DNA of 64,000 bases. Source: Phanerodontia chrysosporium. Its lineage: Eukaryota; Basidiomycota; Agaricomycetes; Polyporales; Phanerochaetaceae. The notes beneath the pieces were generated by a model that did not search any database, was not told where the DNA came from, and worked only from the letters and a program-made list of their open reading frames with translations. The stretch lies in the NCBI GenBank assembly GCA_001910725.1, contig MJGA01000019.1, positions 310,001 through 374,000 on the forward strand, in the 5' to 3' direction. Positions within the stretch are counted from its first letter, which is position 1; every line of letters begins with the position of its first letter. Positions 11,486 through 22,889 of the stretch are shown here, in pieces. The translations under genes were made by a program, and so were the position numbers.

Positions 11486-12975
11486 AACTCCCGTTATGAG
11501 TGTTTGTGGCATGTCTTTGAAAGGTGCTTTTGAGGATAATCGAGAGGTGCGGTGGTGGGGATGAGTTTGTGAGAACTCGGAGCTGCATCGACCACGGACA
11601 GGTTGCGAGAGAATCGAGACCAGGCTTATGTTGAGCTGTCAGCATTTCTCGCTTCCGGCGGGTGGACTGGAGGTGAGAACATAGCAACATACAGTACGTC
11701 TGCAGGGCTTGTGCCGGTCTACCGATCACGTGCATGAGCGAGCATAAGCGCTGGGGTCGAAATGCTCGCTTCGCTTTGCGGCCGCGGGAATGTCGCTTAG
11801 CCTCGCTCTCTTGCCAGGCCACTGTGCGTTGATCCCACACTCTTATTTATCTTCTGTATCTGCAGACCGATAGTCACATGGGAAAACATACATAGCCAGA
11901 CAAGTCCTATCTCGCTGATCGCAACTCCAGCTCGATTGCAAGCCTCAGCCTCTCTTGGCTCACTGATGATGGCGTCCGGAGTAAGGAAAGGTATCCCGTG
12001 CACGCACCACAGGTAAGCCTAGCAGCGAACAATATTGCTATAGTCTTTCACCACGAGGAATATAGAGGGGGTACACTTTCCCCCGCAAGATGACGAACGG
12101 AGCACCAGGCACGTCTCCTTATTTCATTCTCGCCGGAACGCTATAACTGATCTGCACTCAGAGATCTGGACCATGCTTGTGTACGAGTGTTCGATGTGAT
12201 GGGGATTAACCACACGTGCCTCAGGGCTCAGTCAACATGGAGTTCTGTATTTCTGGTACTTCACCAGCGTCTACTTTTCTCTACCCAGCACGCCAAAGGG
12301 ATTGAAGGCGTGCCGTATGCATCATGTCAAAGGGAACCCGGTCGACATACGCCGGTTGGGCAGAAGTAGCAAGGAGCCGTGATAGGCAGATGTGCGCTAC
12401 GACTGCTCTACAGGTGCCCGTAGCTGCTTCATAGCCTGTGCCCTTCGTGCCGGGGTCTTCGTGATAACTGGCGCTAGCAATGTGCCAAGTGCTGGACCAA
12501 TCAATCCCGCTGCAGACCGTTTGTCATATCATTCTGCCTACGCACACCGGTGAGTACACCTGTTGCGCCATCTCCCTCTTCTAACATTCTCACTCGACTT
12601 CGTCACTCAGCGACTACCTGGGTGCACGGTAGCCCCCAGGTACTACGTGCATAATCCTTGCCGAAGCCATCACTCACGGCTGGGTGGTCCATAATTACCT
12701 GAAAGACGAATTCTCCCAGATGGTAAGCTTGCTCATGTCGTCCTGAGATTTCTCGTATACCACGAGGCAAGATGCTGACGTTCATAACCAGAACTTCAAC
12801 CAGAAAAGTCAGGGTCCTGTTTTGTCACATTATTATGCCTCCAGAAAGCATCGCGTTGCCCATAGCGCCGTCGTGGCCAGTGTATATAAACAGCTAGTTC
12901 ACGTCGAGCTCCCTGCAACTCCTTCCCCGAAGTCCCACTCTCGAAGTTCTGTCGAGACCGCTAGATGATAGAAAC
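11486..12975. other. Intergenic region between module 1 and module 2
   Basis: No supported gene in about 1.5 kb. Several short open frames occur on both strands without family features. The right end holds the A2 promoter. Confidence 0.45.
12883..12890 (+). promoter_or_regulatory. TATA box of gene A2
   Basis: TATATAAA about 90 bases before the A2 start. A pyrimidine-rich leader follows. Confidence 0.6.
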
Positions 12976-14425
12976 ATGTCTCGCCAGAACGTGAACTTCT
13001 CGCGTTCGCGCATCGGGATTCCCACCAGAGATAGGCAGCGGAGCGCGTCCCGTCCTGGGGGTCAGGCGGGGAAGAACCGCCTGCGCACTTCTATCGATAC
13101 CTTCAGGAGCTGGGCTCCGGAGGGGCGTCCTTGGAGTATCGTCCGAGCACGGCATACCAGGAAGCATTTGCCCATAACCTAGTAAGTTCTTTGAACCGAC
13201 GACATACTACGTTGCTAAGCCGCAGCGTTCTAGTTCCCCTCTGCTAGCTTCGCTCCTGGGTATGCGGAGCAGGCTCCCCGCCCGACGGACTTGATGTCTG
13301 CAGAAGTGCCGCCAACGTACGACTCCTCATTCCTCCGCCATACTTCCCCAGTCCGCCTGCGTACGCTTTCGCGCAGACCGTCGAAGTAGCCGATGATGTC
13401 CAGCTGTGGTCGGCGCAGACAAGCAATATAATGTACGAGTCACCTCGTATGGTGCAGCCATTTGTTCCTGGTGGAGATGATCTATCCCCTTCGGTCTCCG
13501 GCGCGGACACCTTCCATTACAACGTGAGTGCTGTAATCTAGCTTTATGTCGTGAGCTGAATTATGCTTTCGGCGCAGAATGTCGCTTACCCTGGTGGTGA
13601 GACTGCCGACTACGCGCCCTTTTTCTTCGGGTTCGACACACCGAACGCTTCCTTTGATGCGTCATACAGACCGGACGACTTCAATGACGGATTCAGAGAA
13701 ACCTATGCGGCTCCTTCGCGTGTCCCACAGCGCCATAACACCAGCTGCGACTCCACGCTGCCCACTGTCGCTCCGCACGATAGTCAGACGCAACACTACG
13801 AGGAATACTTCGGGCCCGGTAGGCGTACGCAGGAGCCGGAATCCTTGGCCATGATTTACATCCTCCAGGAAGACTACATGCCCCAAGGGAGGACTTCCCT
13901 CATTAAACAGCCCTCGTTGATCGACTTCCGCATCAATGGCGTAGGAGTCTCCCTGCGCGATGTACTCAACGGCTCTGCAGATCTACCTGAAGATTGGGCG
14001 AACTGTCTACGAGATACACCTGGCTTCGAGAGGCAAAAAATCACCCTCAGGCTTCTCGTAAGCACCAACTCCTCATCGCAATATTCAGGCTTGAACTACC
14101 TCTACAGTGGCGCGGATACCCTAAACAAAACGTACAGCTCAACGTCATGAATTTCGCAGCAGACCGCCGCCTCGTCTCCAAAGCTCAATTGCTCGAGAGT
14201 GTCGCAAAATCTATCAAGACAATGATGGAGGTCTGCGAGCATCGTATATACCGTACGCCACGTGCTCACGGTCTGCTTCTACAGACCTGCGCGTCCTACA
14301 CGATGACGAGCGACGGCATCTTGCCGATCAGGGAGGGCGACTTCGACCGCGTCCTACTACTCTCTCTTAGCCGAGTCTCGACGGGCAGTTGGCAGCCCGA
14401 GTTGTGCATGACCGCTCCGGCTTAG
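12976..14425 (+). CDS. Family A protein, tandem copy 2 (unknown function)
   Basis: From 13578 to 14425 the gene aligns with A1 exon by exon: NVAYPGGETADY after an intron, the shared YAAPSRVPQR segment, FRINGVGVSLRDVL, RQKITLRLL, WRGYP after the next intron, KAQLLESVAKSIKTMM, and the C-terminal signature SWQPELC. The 5' part is longer than in A1 and harder to resolve. Frames around 13085-13183 and 13232-13525 look coding but need at least one short or unusual intron to join, so the start at 12976 and exons before 13440 are tentative. A nine-codon upstream frame (12965-12994) overlaps the start. It is followed by the decayed B2 gene in the same order as A1-B1. Confidence 0.65.
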
Positions 14426-14879
14426 GTTCTGATGGTATCCTGATCTCTGCATTGCCATATTGTTCATGACAGCTTCCCATCTATGTACGGTACAGACCGG
14501 GTGTTCCATTGTATAGTTATCGCTTCGTCCACGCCGTTATCCCCCTGGCACATGCTCACCGTGCTGTAGTAGAACTACCGGTCTTCTCCGGAAAGGGCCG
14601 CGGAATATTACATCTCGGAGTTGCCTAGATGGCAACCAGAGAGACATCATTAACACAGTTTGTTTGCGAGGCTATCTAACCGTGCATGCTCGTTTGCTGA
14701 CGCCCCTGCAGCTCAGGCTGGCTGAGACCAGGTACAAAATGCTCACTGGTTCTGTCGATGAATCTTACTATGAGTGGCGCTGAGGAACATCGCGCCGTGG
14801 CACGCCCTGTGCGCATCTAGTTCTTCTCCTGATCTCTTCCACGATTCCCTCGGTCACCAATAACCCCGTGCCCACCGCC
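14426..14879. other. Intergenic spacer between A2 and B2
   Basis: No gene is seen. It corresponds in position to the A1-B1 spacer. Confidence 0.4.
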
Positions 14880-15409
14880 ATGTCGATGAGCCCCTGCGAC
14901 GTCTTCGCAACGGTGTACGAGCTCCAGAGAGACCTCGTCATGCTAGAGAAGCAAGCCGTCGAGAGCAAGGGCGCACGCGGCGCTGTACGATCTCGAGGTC
15001 GTCGCTGACGCGCAACACACGACGACGCACGCCCGGCACGCCGAGCGCAAGATGCTGCAGTGCGACGCCAATGCGGAGGCCACCCCGTATAGGGCGCAGA
15101 AGGTAAGGTCTGTCACATAAAGAGAGATGTCGTGCTGAACGGTGCATGCGTAGCTGTGCTCGATGTCCTCGACAAACCCGCGCGGCTCTTCGCGAGACGT
15201 TATCCCCGAGTCGTGGCAGAAACAGCTCGGACGGTCGATCACGCCGGATGCCAAGGCGCACACTCGACCTGGAGGTCCCGCGCCGCGATGCAGGTCCGAC
15301 CCAGCAGCCAGGGAGTACCCGGACAAACCGCCCAAGGTGCGTTGGGCGCTGTCAAAGATCAGAGAGAAGAGGAACAGGCCCGTAGGAAACGATACACACA
15401 GCGCGAATG
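14880..15409 (+). pseudogene. Family B coiled-coil gene, copy 2, decayed
   Basis: The 5' end (MSMSPCDVFATVYELQ) matches B1 residues ~47-62 closely. Three lesions are visible against B1. A deletion around 14965-14985 removes about ten codons and shifts the frame into a stop. There is a 3-base loss in the VLD-DKPARLF block. Finally a 2-base loss near 15200 shifts the frame again, just before VIPESWQKQLGRS. The intron homologous to that of B1 (about 15103-15151) is still recognisable. Its C-terminus (REYPDKPPKVRWALSKIREK) keeps the family frame that B1 has lost. The gene is most simply read as a pseudogene of the duplicated module. Confidence 0.65.
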
Positions 15410-15656
15410 AAGGAAATCGTGCAACCCACAGGTTTTATCGTTGGTGTTAACGACATGTACATAGGGCTCATTAATGGTAGCGTCAGGGAACTTGATCGTA
15501 CTACAGCATATGCTCAGACGTCGGTGAGACAGTCTTGGGCTGTAGCTATCTCAACCAACATTGTATACTAGTCATAATCTTGATATCGCATAAACCACCA
15601 TAGCAGGCGTAGCATGCGTGGCGGTATCCTCGTGCTATAGCTCAACCTGCAATACT

Positions 15657-17177
15657 TCAGTTACTGTGGACACCCAGACGTATGAAGCTTACACTTTCGT
15701 CTTCCAGGGCCTCAGTAATCCTACCCTCCAGGTCCCGTACTTTCTTGGCAATCTTCTGTGGGTCCGGGTCATACTGCACGCACCCATCGCCCCTCGAGCC
15801 CAACTCTGTCTTACTTTCAGATGCCACCAAAGCCGCGGTGATCGCAGCCTGCCGACCATGCGAGCGGATCAGTTCGAGCCACCGCATGCGGTTCTTCTCC
15901 GTCTCGGCGTTCTTCGCAAAACGGCAGACAACGACAGCGACTGTTTCCTGCTGGTGATAGATGTATCGGAGCAGACGATGGAACTCGCCGGCCGTCAGGT
16001 CTGCGGAGTCGAGGTGAAGTGTTTCTGCCATCGTCTTCGTCGCGGCGAGATAGTCAGCCGCAGCTCGTGCGCGAGACGGCAGGCCTGCCCGTACCGCGAC
16101 TCGGAATAGCTGACCCGCATCTACCTTGAGGCATCGCTCCCATTGCGATTCGTACTGCCGTTGGACATGGTGGAGCCCGCAGCGCTGGGCAGCGGTCATG
16201 ATCCCTGCACTGAGATTGGCAATGATTCTTTCCACTGGCCATTCCGAGATGTCTTCGCCAGGACGAGGCGGATAGATGAGCTGGAGCAGTGATCCGAGTA
16301 TCCTGCTGTCGAAATCCGTCTGGAGTACCGGATGTTCGGATTCTGGAGGATCTACGAGTGGTTTGGCGTCGAGCAGGGAACTTGTCTCTGAAGCGCCGGG
16401 ATGCGTATTGAGGGTGACGATCAGGCGATGAGTCGGGAAGTTCACACCATCTGCTGAACGCATAATGATGTCTGTATCTGCGAGATTGAAGGGATATGTG
16501 AGAGAGACATATTCAGGGCTCCATTTCTTCTCCATTTCTCGACTCTCCGATCCGGAGGCAAACCCGCAGAACCGAGGTATCTCGTTGCCGTCCACGAACT
16601 GAATGAGCCTTCGATAGACCTCGGACGGCAGATTCTCCATTTCTGGTGTCCAGCACAAACCTGTTCGCGTCGCACGAAAGGGAGGCGGAGTAGCGGGGCG
16701 TCCTAGATGTCCAAGAAATTCCTTCCATCCCTTCGCTGCCTGGGCCGCCTCATGTTCGAGGTGCAGGCGCCAGCACATAACATACGTGCGGAGAGGTTGA
16801 GCAGAGATGTACATGGGGATTTGTGAGCGGCATATCGAGGTCGCCTCTAGCAGCTCGTACTTGAGCGCGGCTTCGAGCGTCTTCTCGAGCAGCTCGAGGC
16901 CGTCTATGACGGGATCGGGAATGGGGTAGCAATACCGGAGGAGGCAATCCCAAGTTTCCGCGTCTTCTGGTACATCGATAACAGGGACATTGGGTGCGAG
17001 GTTGGAGGAAGCGGAGACTGGTTGTTGGAGGGAGAACATGGATCGAAACCATGGAGTGGCGAGCACTAGGATGATCCTGTATACATGGAAATCAACACCA
17101 TCGGACGTGCGTAAAATGATGTCTCCGTCCTCATCGAAAGGCGCAGAAGCGCATGTAGGCATCGTACCGCTGCTCAT
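15657..17177 (-). CDS. Twin-BTB domain protein 1
   Basis: An uninterrupted frame of 506 residues starts MSSGTMPTCASAPFDEDG. The first BTB/POZ fold begins with GDIILRTSDGVDFHVYRIIL and ends with the typical CLLRYCYP segment. A second, more divergent BTB-like unit starts TDIIMRSADGVNFPTHRLIV and ends LLQLIYPPRPGE. BTB domains mediate protein-protein contacts, often as Cullin-3 substrate adaptors, but the partner here is unknown. The frame stays open upstream to 17465; I chose the Met just before the BTB fold because the upstream part contains a separate BTB fragment. It shares this twin layout with the gene at 24.7-26.4 kb. Confidence 0.82.
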   Translation of the reverse strand: MSSGTMPTCASAPFDEDGDIILRTSDGVDFHVYRIILVLATPWFRSMFSLQQPVSASSNLAPNVPVIDVPEDAETWDCLLRYCYPIPDPVIDGLELLEKTLEAALKYELLEATSICRSQIPMYISAQPLRTYVMCWRLHLEHEAAQAAKGWKEFLGHLGRPATPPPFRATRTGLCWTPEMENLPSEVYRRLIQFVDGNEIPRFCGFASGSESREMEKKWSPEYVSLTYPFNLADTDIIMRSADGVNFPTHRLIVTLNTHPGASETSSLLDAKPLVDPPESEHPVLQTDFDSRILGSLLQLIYPPRPGEDISEWPVERIIANLSAGIMTAAQRCGLHHVQRQYESQWERCLKVDAGQLFRVAVRAGLPSRARAAADYLAATKTMAETLHLDSADLTAGEFHRLLRYIYHQQETVAVVVCRFAKNAETEKNRMRWLELIRSHGRQAAITAALVASESKTELGSRGDGCVQYDPDPQKIAKKVRDLEGRITEALEDESVSFIRLGVHSN

Positions 17178-17368
17178 ATTTGCGAGGACAGATTCACAAG
17201 GAAGTCGGAGTGGGCAGTGGTGAAGTCGAATGAAATTAAGTCGATGAGCATGGAATACATGTGATGCAAGCAAGGCAGATGCTTCGGAAGGTTTGACGGT
17301 GACGGGAGATCGCCATGCCCTCGGCCATCTATGTGTGCACTCGTGGTAAAGCACGTGGTTCAGGTTCT

Positions 17369-17548
17369 TTACAGGTGGAGCGATTGTAGTACGTCCATCG
17401 ACGGAATGTGGCGGCGAGGACAACATGCGTGTAGAAACGGGGAGACAATGATGAGAACAACCCAATGAACATGGAGGTCAACCCCTTCGGAGGAGTGAAG
17501 GACCACGTCGTCTTCATCGCAGAGAGCAGCTGCGACTTTAGTGCTCAT
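17369..17548 (-). pseudogene. Truncated BTB N-terminus
   Basis: About 45 codons starting MSTKVAAALCDEDDVVL match the first strand-helix part of the BTB fold in the neighbouring twin-BTB gene (DEDxDxxLxxSxGVDxHV). The similarity stops after a segment equivalent to ATPWFRSMF. A stop codon follows within 15 residues and no further BTB sequence is seen. It is probably a relic of a duplicated BTB gene; an upstream alternative exon of the 15657-17177 gene is the main alternative. Confidence 0.55.
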
Positions 17549-17902
17549 TTCGGGACTTGCAAGTTGAGTAGACACCCACGCCGTATTGGCTCGTGTAGAT
17601 GAATGGTACGTGAATCGGCTGTTCCGCTAGAGACTGTAGCTGGACGACGGTTTGCAGCGAGATCGTGAGGTATACATGGCGCTCTGAAGTCCGAACACTC
17701 ACCATAAGCATGACCACATAGATATGCGCCCAGGACACACGAGCGCGAGTAGTCCACGGTGATCCTTACACTGCACATGCACGTCGACTTACGTGAAGCG
17801 TCATGTATTCCGGAGCACAACAGTAGAGGGTATTCACAGTTCTAGCAAGAAGTCTTTGGAAAAGTCGTACACGTTTCACCTACCTTCGGATGCGGGGCGG
17901 CA

Positions 17903-20070
17903 CTACAGCGAAGCTTTGCCCCTGGGCTCGTACGGGAGCAGCAGCGCGAGTGCGCCCGCGCCGAATATCAGCGCGCCAGAGACGTACACCGGCACGGCGT
18001 ATTCAGATTGGCGTACAGCGCAATCACGGGGGCCTGCGTGGGAGGACGATGCGGTGAGTCGTGAGAGGATGTGATGTGGATGCGGGACATACGAGAATGC
18101 CGAAGACGCGCGTCGCGGTCGCGGTCAGACCGTTGCCTGTACCACGGTCCTTTGCGGGGAAGAGCTCAGGTGAGATAGCGTACAGAACGCCGTACATGAT
18201 CTGTGCTGCACGTCAGTAAAGACTCTGCGTTGTACTCCGCCAAACTCACGTTACTGTGGAACGAATAACTGATAACGCACATAATCAGTCCCAGCGGAGC
18301 GGCGCGGACAGGAGAGAAGTACACGCACCCGCAGTTCCAGCCCAGAAGCGCATTTGAGTTCCGGGCTGTAGTCGTCGCAAACAAAAATGCGCCGGTGAGC
18401 CCTTTATTTCGCGGGAGGTCGTTGAGTAATGTCACACGGAGCAGGAGTCTGGTCACTTGCCCGCGGAAATGGCCAGCGTGCCACGGCGACCGATGTATCG
18501 CTGCTCGACTGCCCAACCGGCAAGGAATGCACCTGGGATGCCGAGAACGCTCAGAATAACTTGCTAGGCAGGGAGTCAGTCACGATTGACGTGGTCGTGG
18601 AAGGTCTACATACGTTGCGGTAGGTGATGTAGTACGAGCTATCGCCGAATTGCGCGCCGCGGCTGGCAAGGAGATACGGCAGGAAATTGTTGTACAGCGT
18701 CGACGCGAGACCAATGATGCCTACAACCAACCTCAATATCACACACTAAGTGTCAACGAATGCAACGCACCCCAGATAGAGATGAGAAGGCTGGTCGACC
18801 AGGCGATCTTTTTCGTCTCGAAGAGGGCCTTGATATGATCCAAGGTATAGTTAGAAGTTCGGCTGAGCACGGTCACCTTCCGTCCGCGAGCACCTTCTTG
18901 CTGTTTGACGGATTCGCCAGCGGCTTGGAGCTGCTCTACAGTAAGACTGCATGTCGACCCGTTGAATGCCGCGAGCCGCTGTATTACCGCGACAGCCTCC
19001 GCGTCGTAGCCGCGCCCAACAAGATAACGCGGTGATTCTTCGAGCGTGAACACGAAAAAGCGGAATGCCCAGAGGACAAGGGTGAAGCCGCCTAGAGTGA
19101 ATAGGAGGTATCGCCAACCCATGTTCTGAGAGCGACTGCAGGTGTCGGGAGTAGAACCTTGAGGGCAAGAGAAATTCGCTATCAAAGGCCAAGCAATCTG
19201 CGACGGAATCAGCGCATACATGTGCCGATATAAACGCAGAGCATACCAAGTTGACGAATAGTTGGCCCAATGACCACCATATAGACAGGACTGTCAAGAG
19301 ATACTGGTGCGAGCCGGGGACGAAGTCTGCGGGCGCACTTAGTCGGCAGCGACGGCGCATGCAACACGAGCGACATACCGAGAAAGACCGCGGAGTCGAC
19401 GGGCAGATTACCTCCGACACCAATGCCAAGGACGGCAAGGAGGGATGCCAGAGTGACAAAGTTTCCAGAGCCTCCTGCAGCGAGGCCGAATATGCCTGCG
19501 ATGAGAAGCGTGAGATTGAATGACCAGCGTCGCCCCCAGATGTCGCAACCGATTCCCCACACCACGGCGCCGACAAAGAGGCCGATGTTCGAGGCTAACG
19601 AAAGAAAAGGGCCATTGAACTGGAATTCGCTGATTACTGGGGCGAGGATAAGGCCTCCGATGAGCTGCAGTCGGCGGTCAGAATGAGGAACGGCGTGATC
19701 TTTACGGTGAACTCACGGGCCAGACGCTATCACTGTTCTTGGGGACGTCTTTAGAGCCATACTGTCTCGTTATATATGTCGAGTACGCACGCAAACCAGC
19801 CGAAGCCAGCGACTATGAACAGGTACCACTACACCGACATTGTCAGACGCAGCCCGCGAGTGAGCGCGACACGACGCACCTGATACCGCCCCATTCCTAT
19901 CTCCTGGATCGCACTGTTCAACAATCGAGCTTCGCTTGGTAGACTGGATCTATGGTGCCATCCTCGTAGATGTCGTTGTGCACCTTCTCGACCAAGACGT
20001 TGGGGTAGACAGGCCGAGGAGAGCTGCCGTCTTTCGTGAACTCGTCAGACTTGCGAGGCGTAGTGGTCAT
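17903..20070 (-). CDS. MFS transporter (sugar/organic-acid porter type)
   Basis: A multi-exon membrane transporter starting MTTTPRKSDEFTKDG. After an N-terminal soluble part, transmembrane segments follow: WYLFIVAGFGWF, SLASNIGLFVGAVVWG, LLIAGIFGLAAGG and others through to LIFGAGALALLLPYEP. The loop GCDIWGRRWSF is the MFS signature between helices 2 and 3, and ESPRYLVGRGY matches the central-loop start of this family. The sequence is closest in style to four-way Svop/carboxylate-type fungal transporters, so the substrate cannot be set. At least eight introns are needed. One of them, 18402-18460, has a GC donor instead of GT. No broken motif was seen. Confidence 0.85.
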
Positions 20071-20718
20071 GGTAGGGTGTGGTGGTCGTGGTTGTAGAGG
20101 GGAAGAACGACAGAGGGAAGCGTAAGAGTCACCATTTATTGGTGCGAACACACGACACCTGTCTTACACCGGCCCATACTGTACCTTCTTCCACATGGTT
20201 CGCCGAAATTGCGCGGCTCTTTCGCTCCAGCTCCGGATAAGATACTCCTGGACTGCTATAGGTCGCGGCGAGGGTTGCCCTGGTGCTCTGCTTAGACTGC
20301 CGGGTGTAATCCGAATCGCGGCACGACTGGGTCATGAGCTATTGGAAGGCGAGGCGTGAGAGAGCTTGTCGCAACGGAAAAGACAACCCTGCAGATATTT
20401 GGGTTCCCTAGGCCCGAACTCGAACAGAAGGCACACAAATCACTGTCGCGAGCTCAGATTCAGAACGATGTGACAAGTTGTTTTCTAGTAATGTTTCGAG
20501 GGTATACTCTCCCGTTCAGTCTCCGCGCTCTCCCGGTCGATGAGCACAGATGGTCATTCCTGCGAGAAGAGTTGTATGGTGTCACAGCGTGGATTGGAAG
20601 ATGAGAGTCATGCGTATGCCCTGTACCAGCCGTACCATGCTGAGAACGTCAAGCAGGGGATGTTCGAAGTGTTATGGACAAGTGTTTGTCATTGTAATAC
20701 ATTTCAACACTTTGTATC
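20071..20718. other. Intergenic region between the MFS gene and tRNA-Lys
   Basis: No gene is seen. It should carry the MFS promoter. Confidence 0.45.
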
Positions 20719-20823
20719 GCCCGCCTAGCTCAATCGGATAGAGCGTCAGACTCTTAGAGCGCGGGTGAAAGCACGCAATCAAGTGTTATCTGAAGGCTGC
20801 GAGTTCGACCCTCGCGGTGGGCT
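20719..20823 (+). tRNA. tRNA-Lys(CUU) with a 31-base intron
   Basis: The acceptor stem GCCCGCC pairs with GGTGGGC (one G-U). The D arm carries the A box (TAGCTCAATCGG) and the T arm the B box (GAGTTCGACCCTC). The anticodon stem TCAGA/TCTGA closes a loop with the anticodon CTT at 20753-20755. An intron of 31 bases (20757-20787) sits one base 3' of the anticodon, the canonical nuclear position. T-runs after 20827 serve as the Pol III terminator. Confidence 0.93.
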
Positions 20824-21325
20824 AGTATTTTTGCTTACCTTTTTGTCACCTGTCGCTTAACCTTCTGCAAGTTGATCTTCCGACATTCTCCTGTAGGCTG
20901 CAGCGTCTCTCTGAATGACATCGAGGACCTGCCATGGATGATGCCACTACAAGCGGCAGGTGTTTGATCAACCAGACAGTACAAGTCGTCATGCTGGGTT
21001 GAACTTGTCGACTGCGCCTGCTGACTCGCTGCGCGTCTGCACGTTACGTGGTGCCCGTCCTCACAATGGATGGGCTCGTCGGCTACCCAGACTTTGCGTA
21101 GCGCAATAGCATCCTGACAGATATTAGCTTTGACATGCTCACAGTACTAATATTCAGATGAACCACCTACAAGTTGTATACGAAGATACGGAGCAACGAT
21201 TTCTCTCCTCTTGGGCACTGTGGCCAAAGCTTCCTCACCCTGGCAAGTGGTGGCGCTTCTTCGTCTACTTAAACCTGAACCTGAACCACCAGTCGCCACA
21301 ACCACTCTCACTTCCAGAAGTCACA
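20824..21325. other. Intergenic region between tRNA-Lys and the F-box gene
   Basis: Apart from the T-rich Pol III stop, nothing is recognised. Confidence 0.45.
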
Positions 21326-22844
21326 ATGCACCACACGCTGAAAATAAGCGAAATACTCACCATGATCTTGCGCGCTGTGCCGCACGAGTCGATGTTGACG
21401 ACGGCCGCCGCAGTCGCGGCCACTTGTCGAACGTTGTACGAACCCGCCACCGACGTTGTTTGGGAGGACCTACCCAGCCTCGACCCGCTCTTCGCACATC
21501 TTCCGAAGAAGCTGCTCTCGAGTTGCAATTATCGAATTGTAAGTTACATGTCCACTGATGATGTCGAGACTCACGGGGGGGCTCTGCATACAGTCTGTGG
21601 CCCGAAAGCAGGGTGCCGCGCAGTGGGCGCGGTTTCTGACCTTCGCTGCACGTGTAAAAACACTGCGTGTGGGCTATAAAGCACTCCGTCATGCTGAAGA
21701 GCTCGAGGAAGAACTGCGCACCATCGTCGCAATGCGCGCGTCGTTGTCCTCTCCAATCTTTCCGCGTCTGGATACCTTGATACTCGGCTGGTACTTCACA
21801 ACCAAAGAACGCAACTTCGATGCCTACATCCCATTGTTCATAGGCCCAAGAGTCAATACTGTTCAGATACAAGCCGCGGTGCCCGAAATACTCCGTCAAC
21901 TGGTGATATCAAATGCCCCGCTTCGGCATCTGGAAATCTCTCATTGCTATGCAGACGACATCTGCCTTATCCTTCACTTCGAAACATTAGAGACTATCCG
22001 CTCCAATTCGATATACGACGATGAGGCCCCACTGGAGTTACTTGCCTACTTGCCGTCCCTCCAGCATCTCAGCACCGAGCTGCCAGGCAATTTCCCACCC
22101 CTCGTAGACCAAATGGACTCTGCAATCGCCTTCCCTGCACTGCAATCACTCACGTTGACGGCTATCCGGGATAGCGAGGCTCTTGTGAACCTTCTTCAGT
22201 CCATCACTTCTCCTGAGCTCCACACTCTTCATCTCGAAGTGGACGAATTCTTCGATGACGACCAAATCAGCGATCTGAATGAAGGCCTAGCATCCCTACA
22301 AAGGTTCAGTCATCTTCGCAGTCTCCATCTAACTGGATGTTGCGCCGCTCCTGCGGAGCGGTTCCCACCAGAATCAATCCTCAAGCTCAGCGGTCTCGAG
22401 GAACTTGAGCTCAGCTGTTGTGCAATCACGCTGTCGAGGGAGGGTATTGTTGAACTGGGGCGCAACCTTCCAAGGCTGCGCCGCCTCACAATACCCGGGG
22501 ATGTCGAATTGCCGTGCTGGTCTTTCGATGCCCTTGCAGACTTCGCCACGCACCTTCCGAGACTGGACTACCTCTACACCGACTTCGACCTCACGACGCC
22601 GTCCACACAAAGCCCGGCTCAGGCGATCTCGGCCGTCCCAATCACCTTGGTCATTGATAGCCAGACAGAGCTTCGCGAGACCGATCGCGAGTGGGTCGCG
22701 GCTTGCATATCACGCACATATCCTAATGCAATATGCCGCCTATGGCATAGCAAGGAAGAGGACGAGGACCTGTGCCCCAGAGATCGGCATTGGCTTGATG
22801 TAGGGCGTCTGGTAAAGCAAATGCGTTCAGCCCATCTGTCGTAG
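21326..22844 (+). CDS. F-box/leucine-rich-repeat-like protein
   Basis: Two exons (21326-21538 and 21594-22844) give 487 residues. The N-terminus (ILTMILRAVPHESMLTTAAAVAATCRTLYEPATDVVW) has the hydrophobic pattern of a fungal F-box, with a Cys-Arg and a late Trp. The rest is Leu-rich with repeats of the LRR type, for example LQSLTLTAIRDSEALVNLL and HLRSLHLTGC. F-box proteins select substrates for SCF ubiquitin ligases; the target is unknown. The start is the ATG just before the F-box. Its stop lies 45 bases from that of the convergent gene at 22890. Confidence 0.8.
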
Positions 22845-22889
22845 TGCTCAGTGTACGACAGTTTGTAGCTCGACAAAGCATACTAGACA

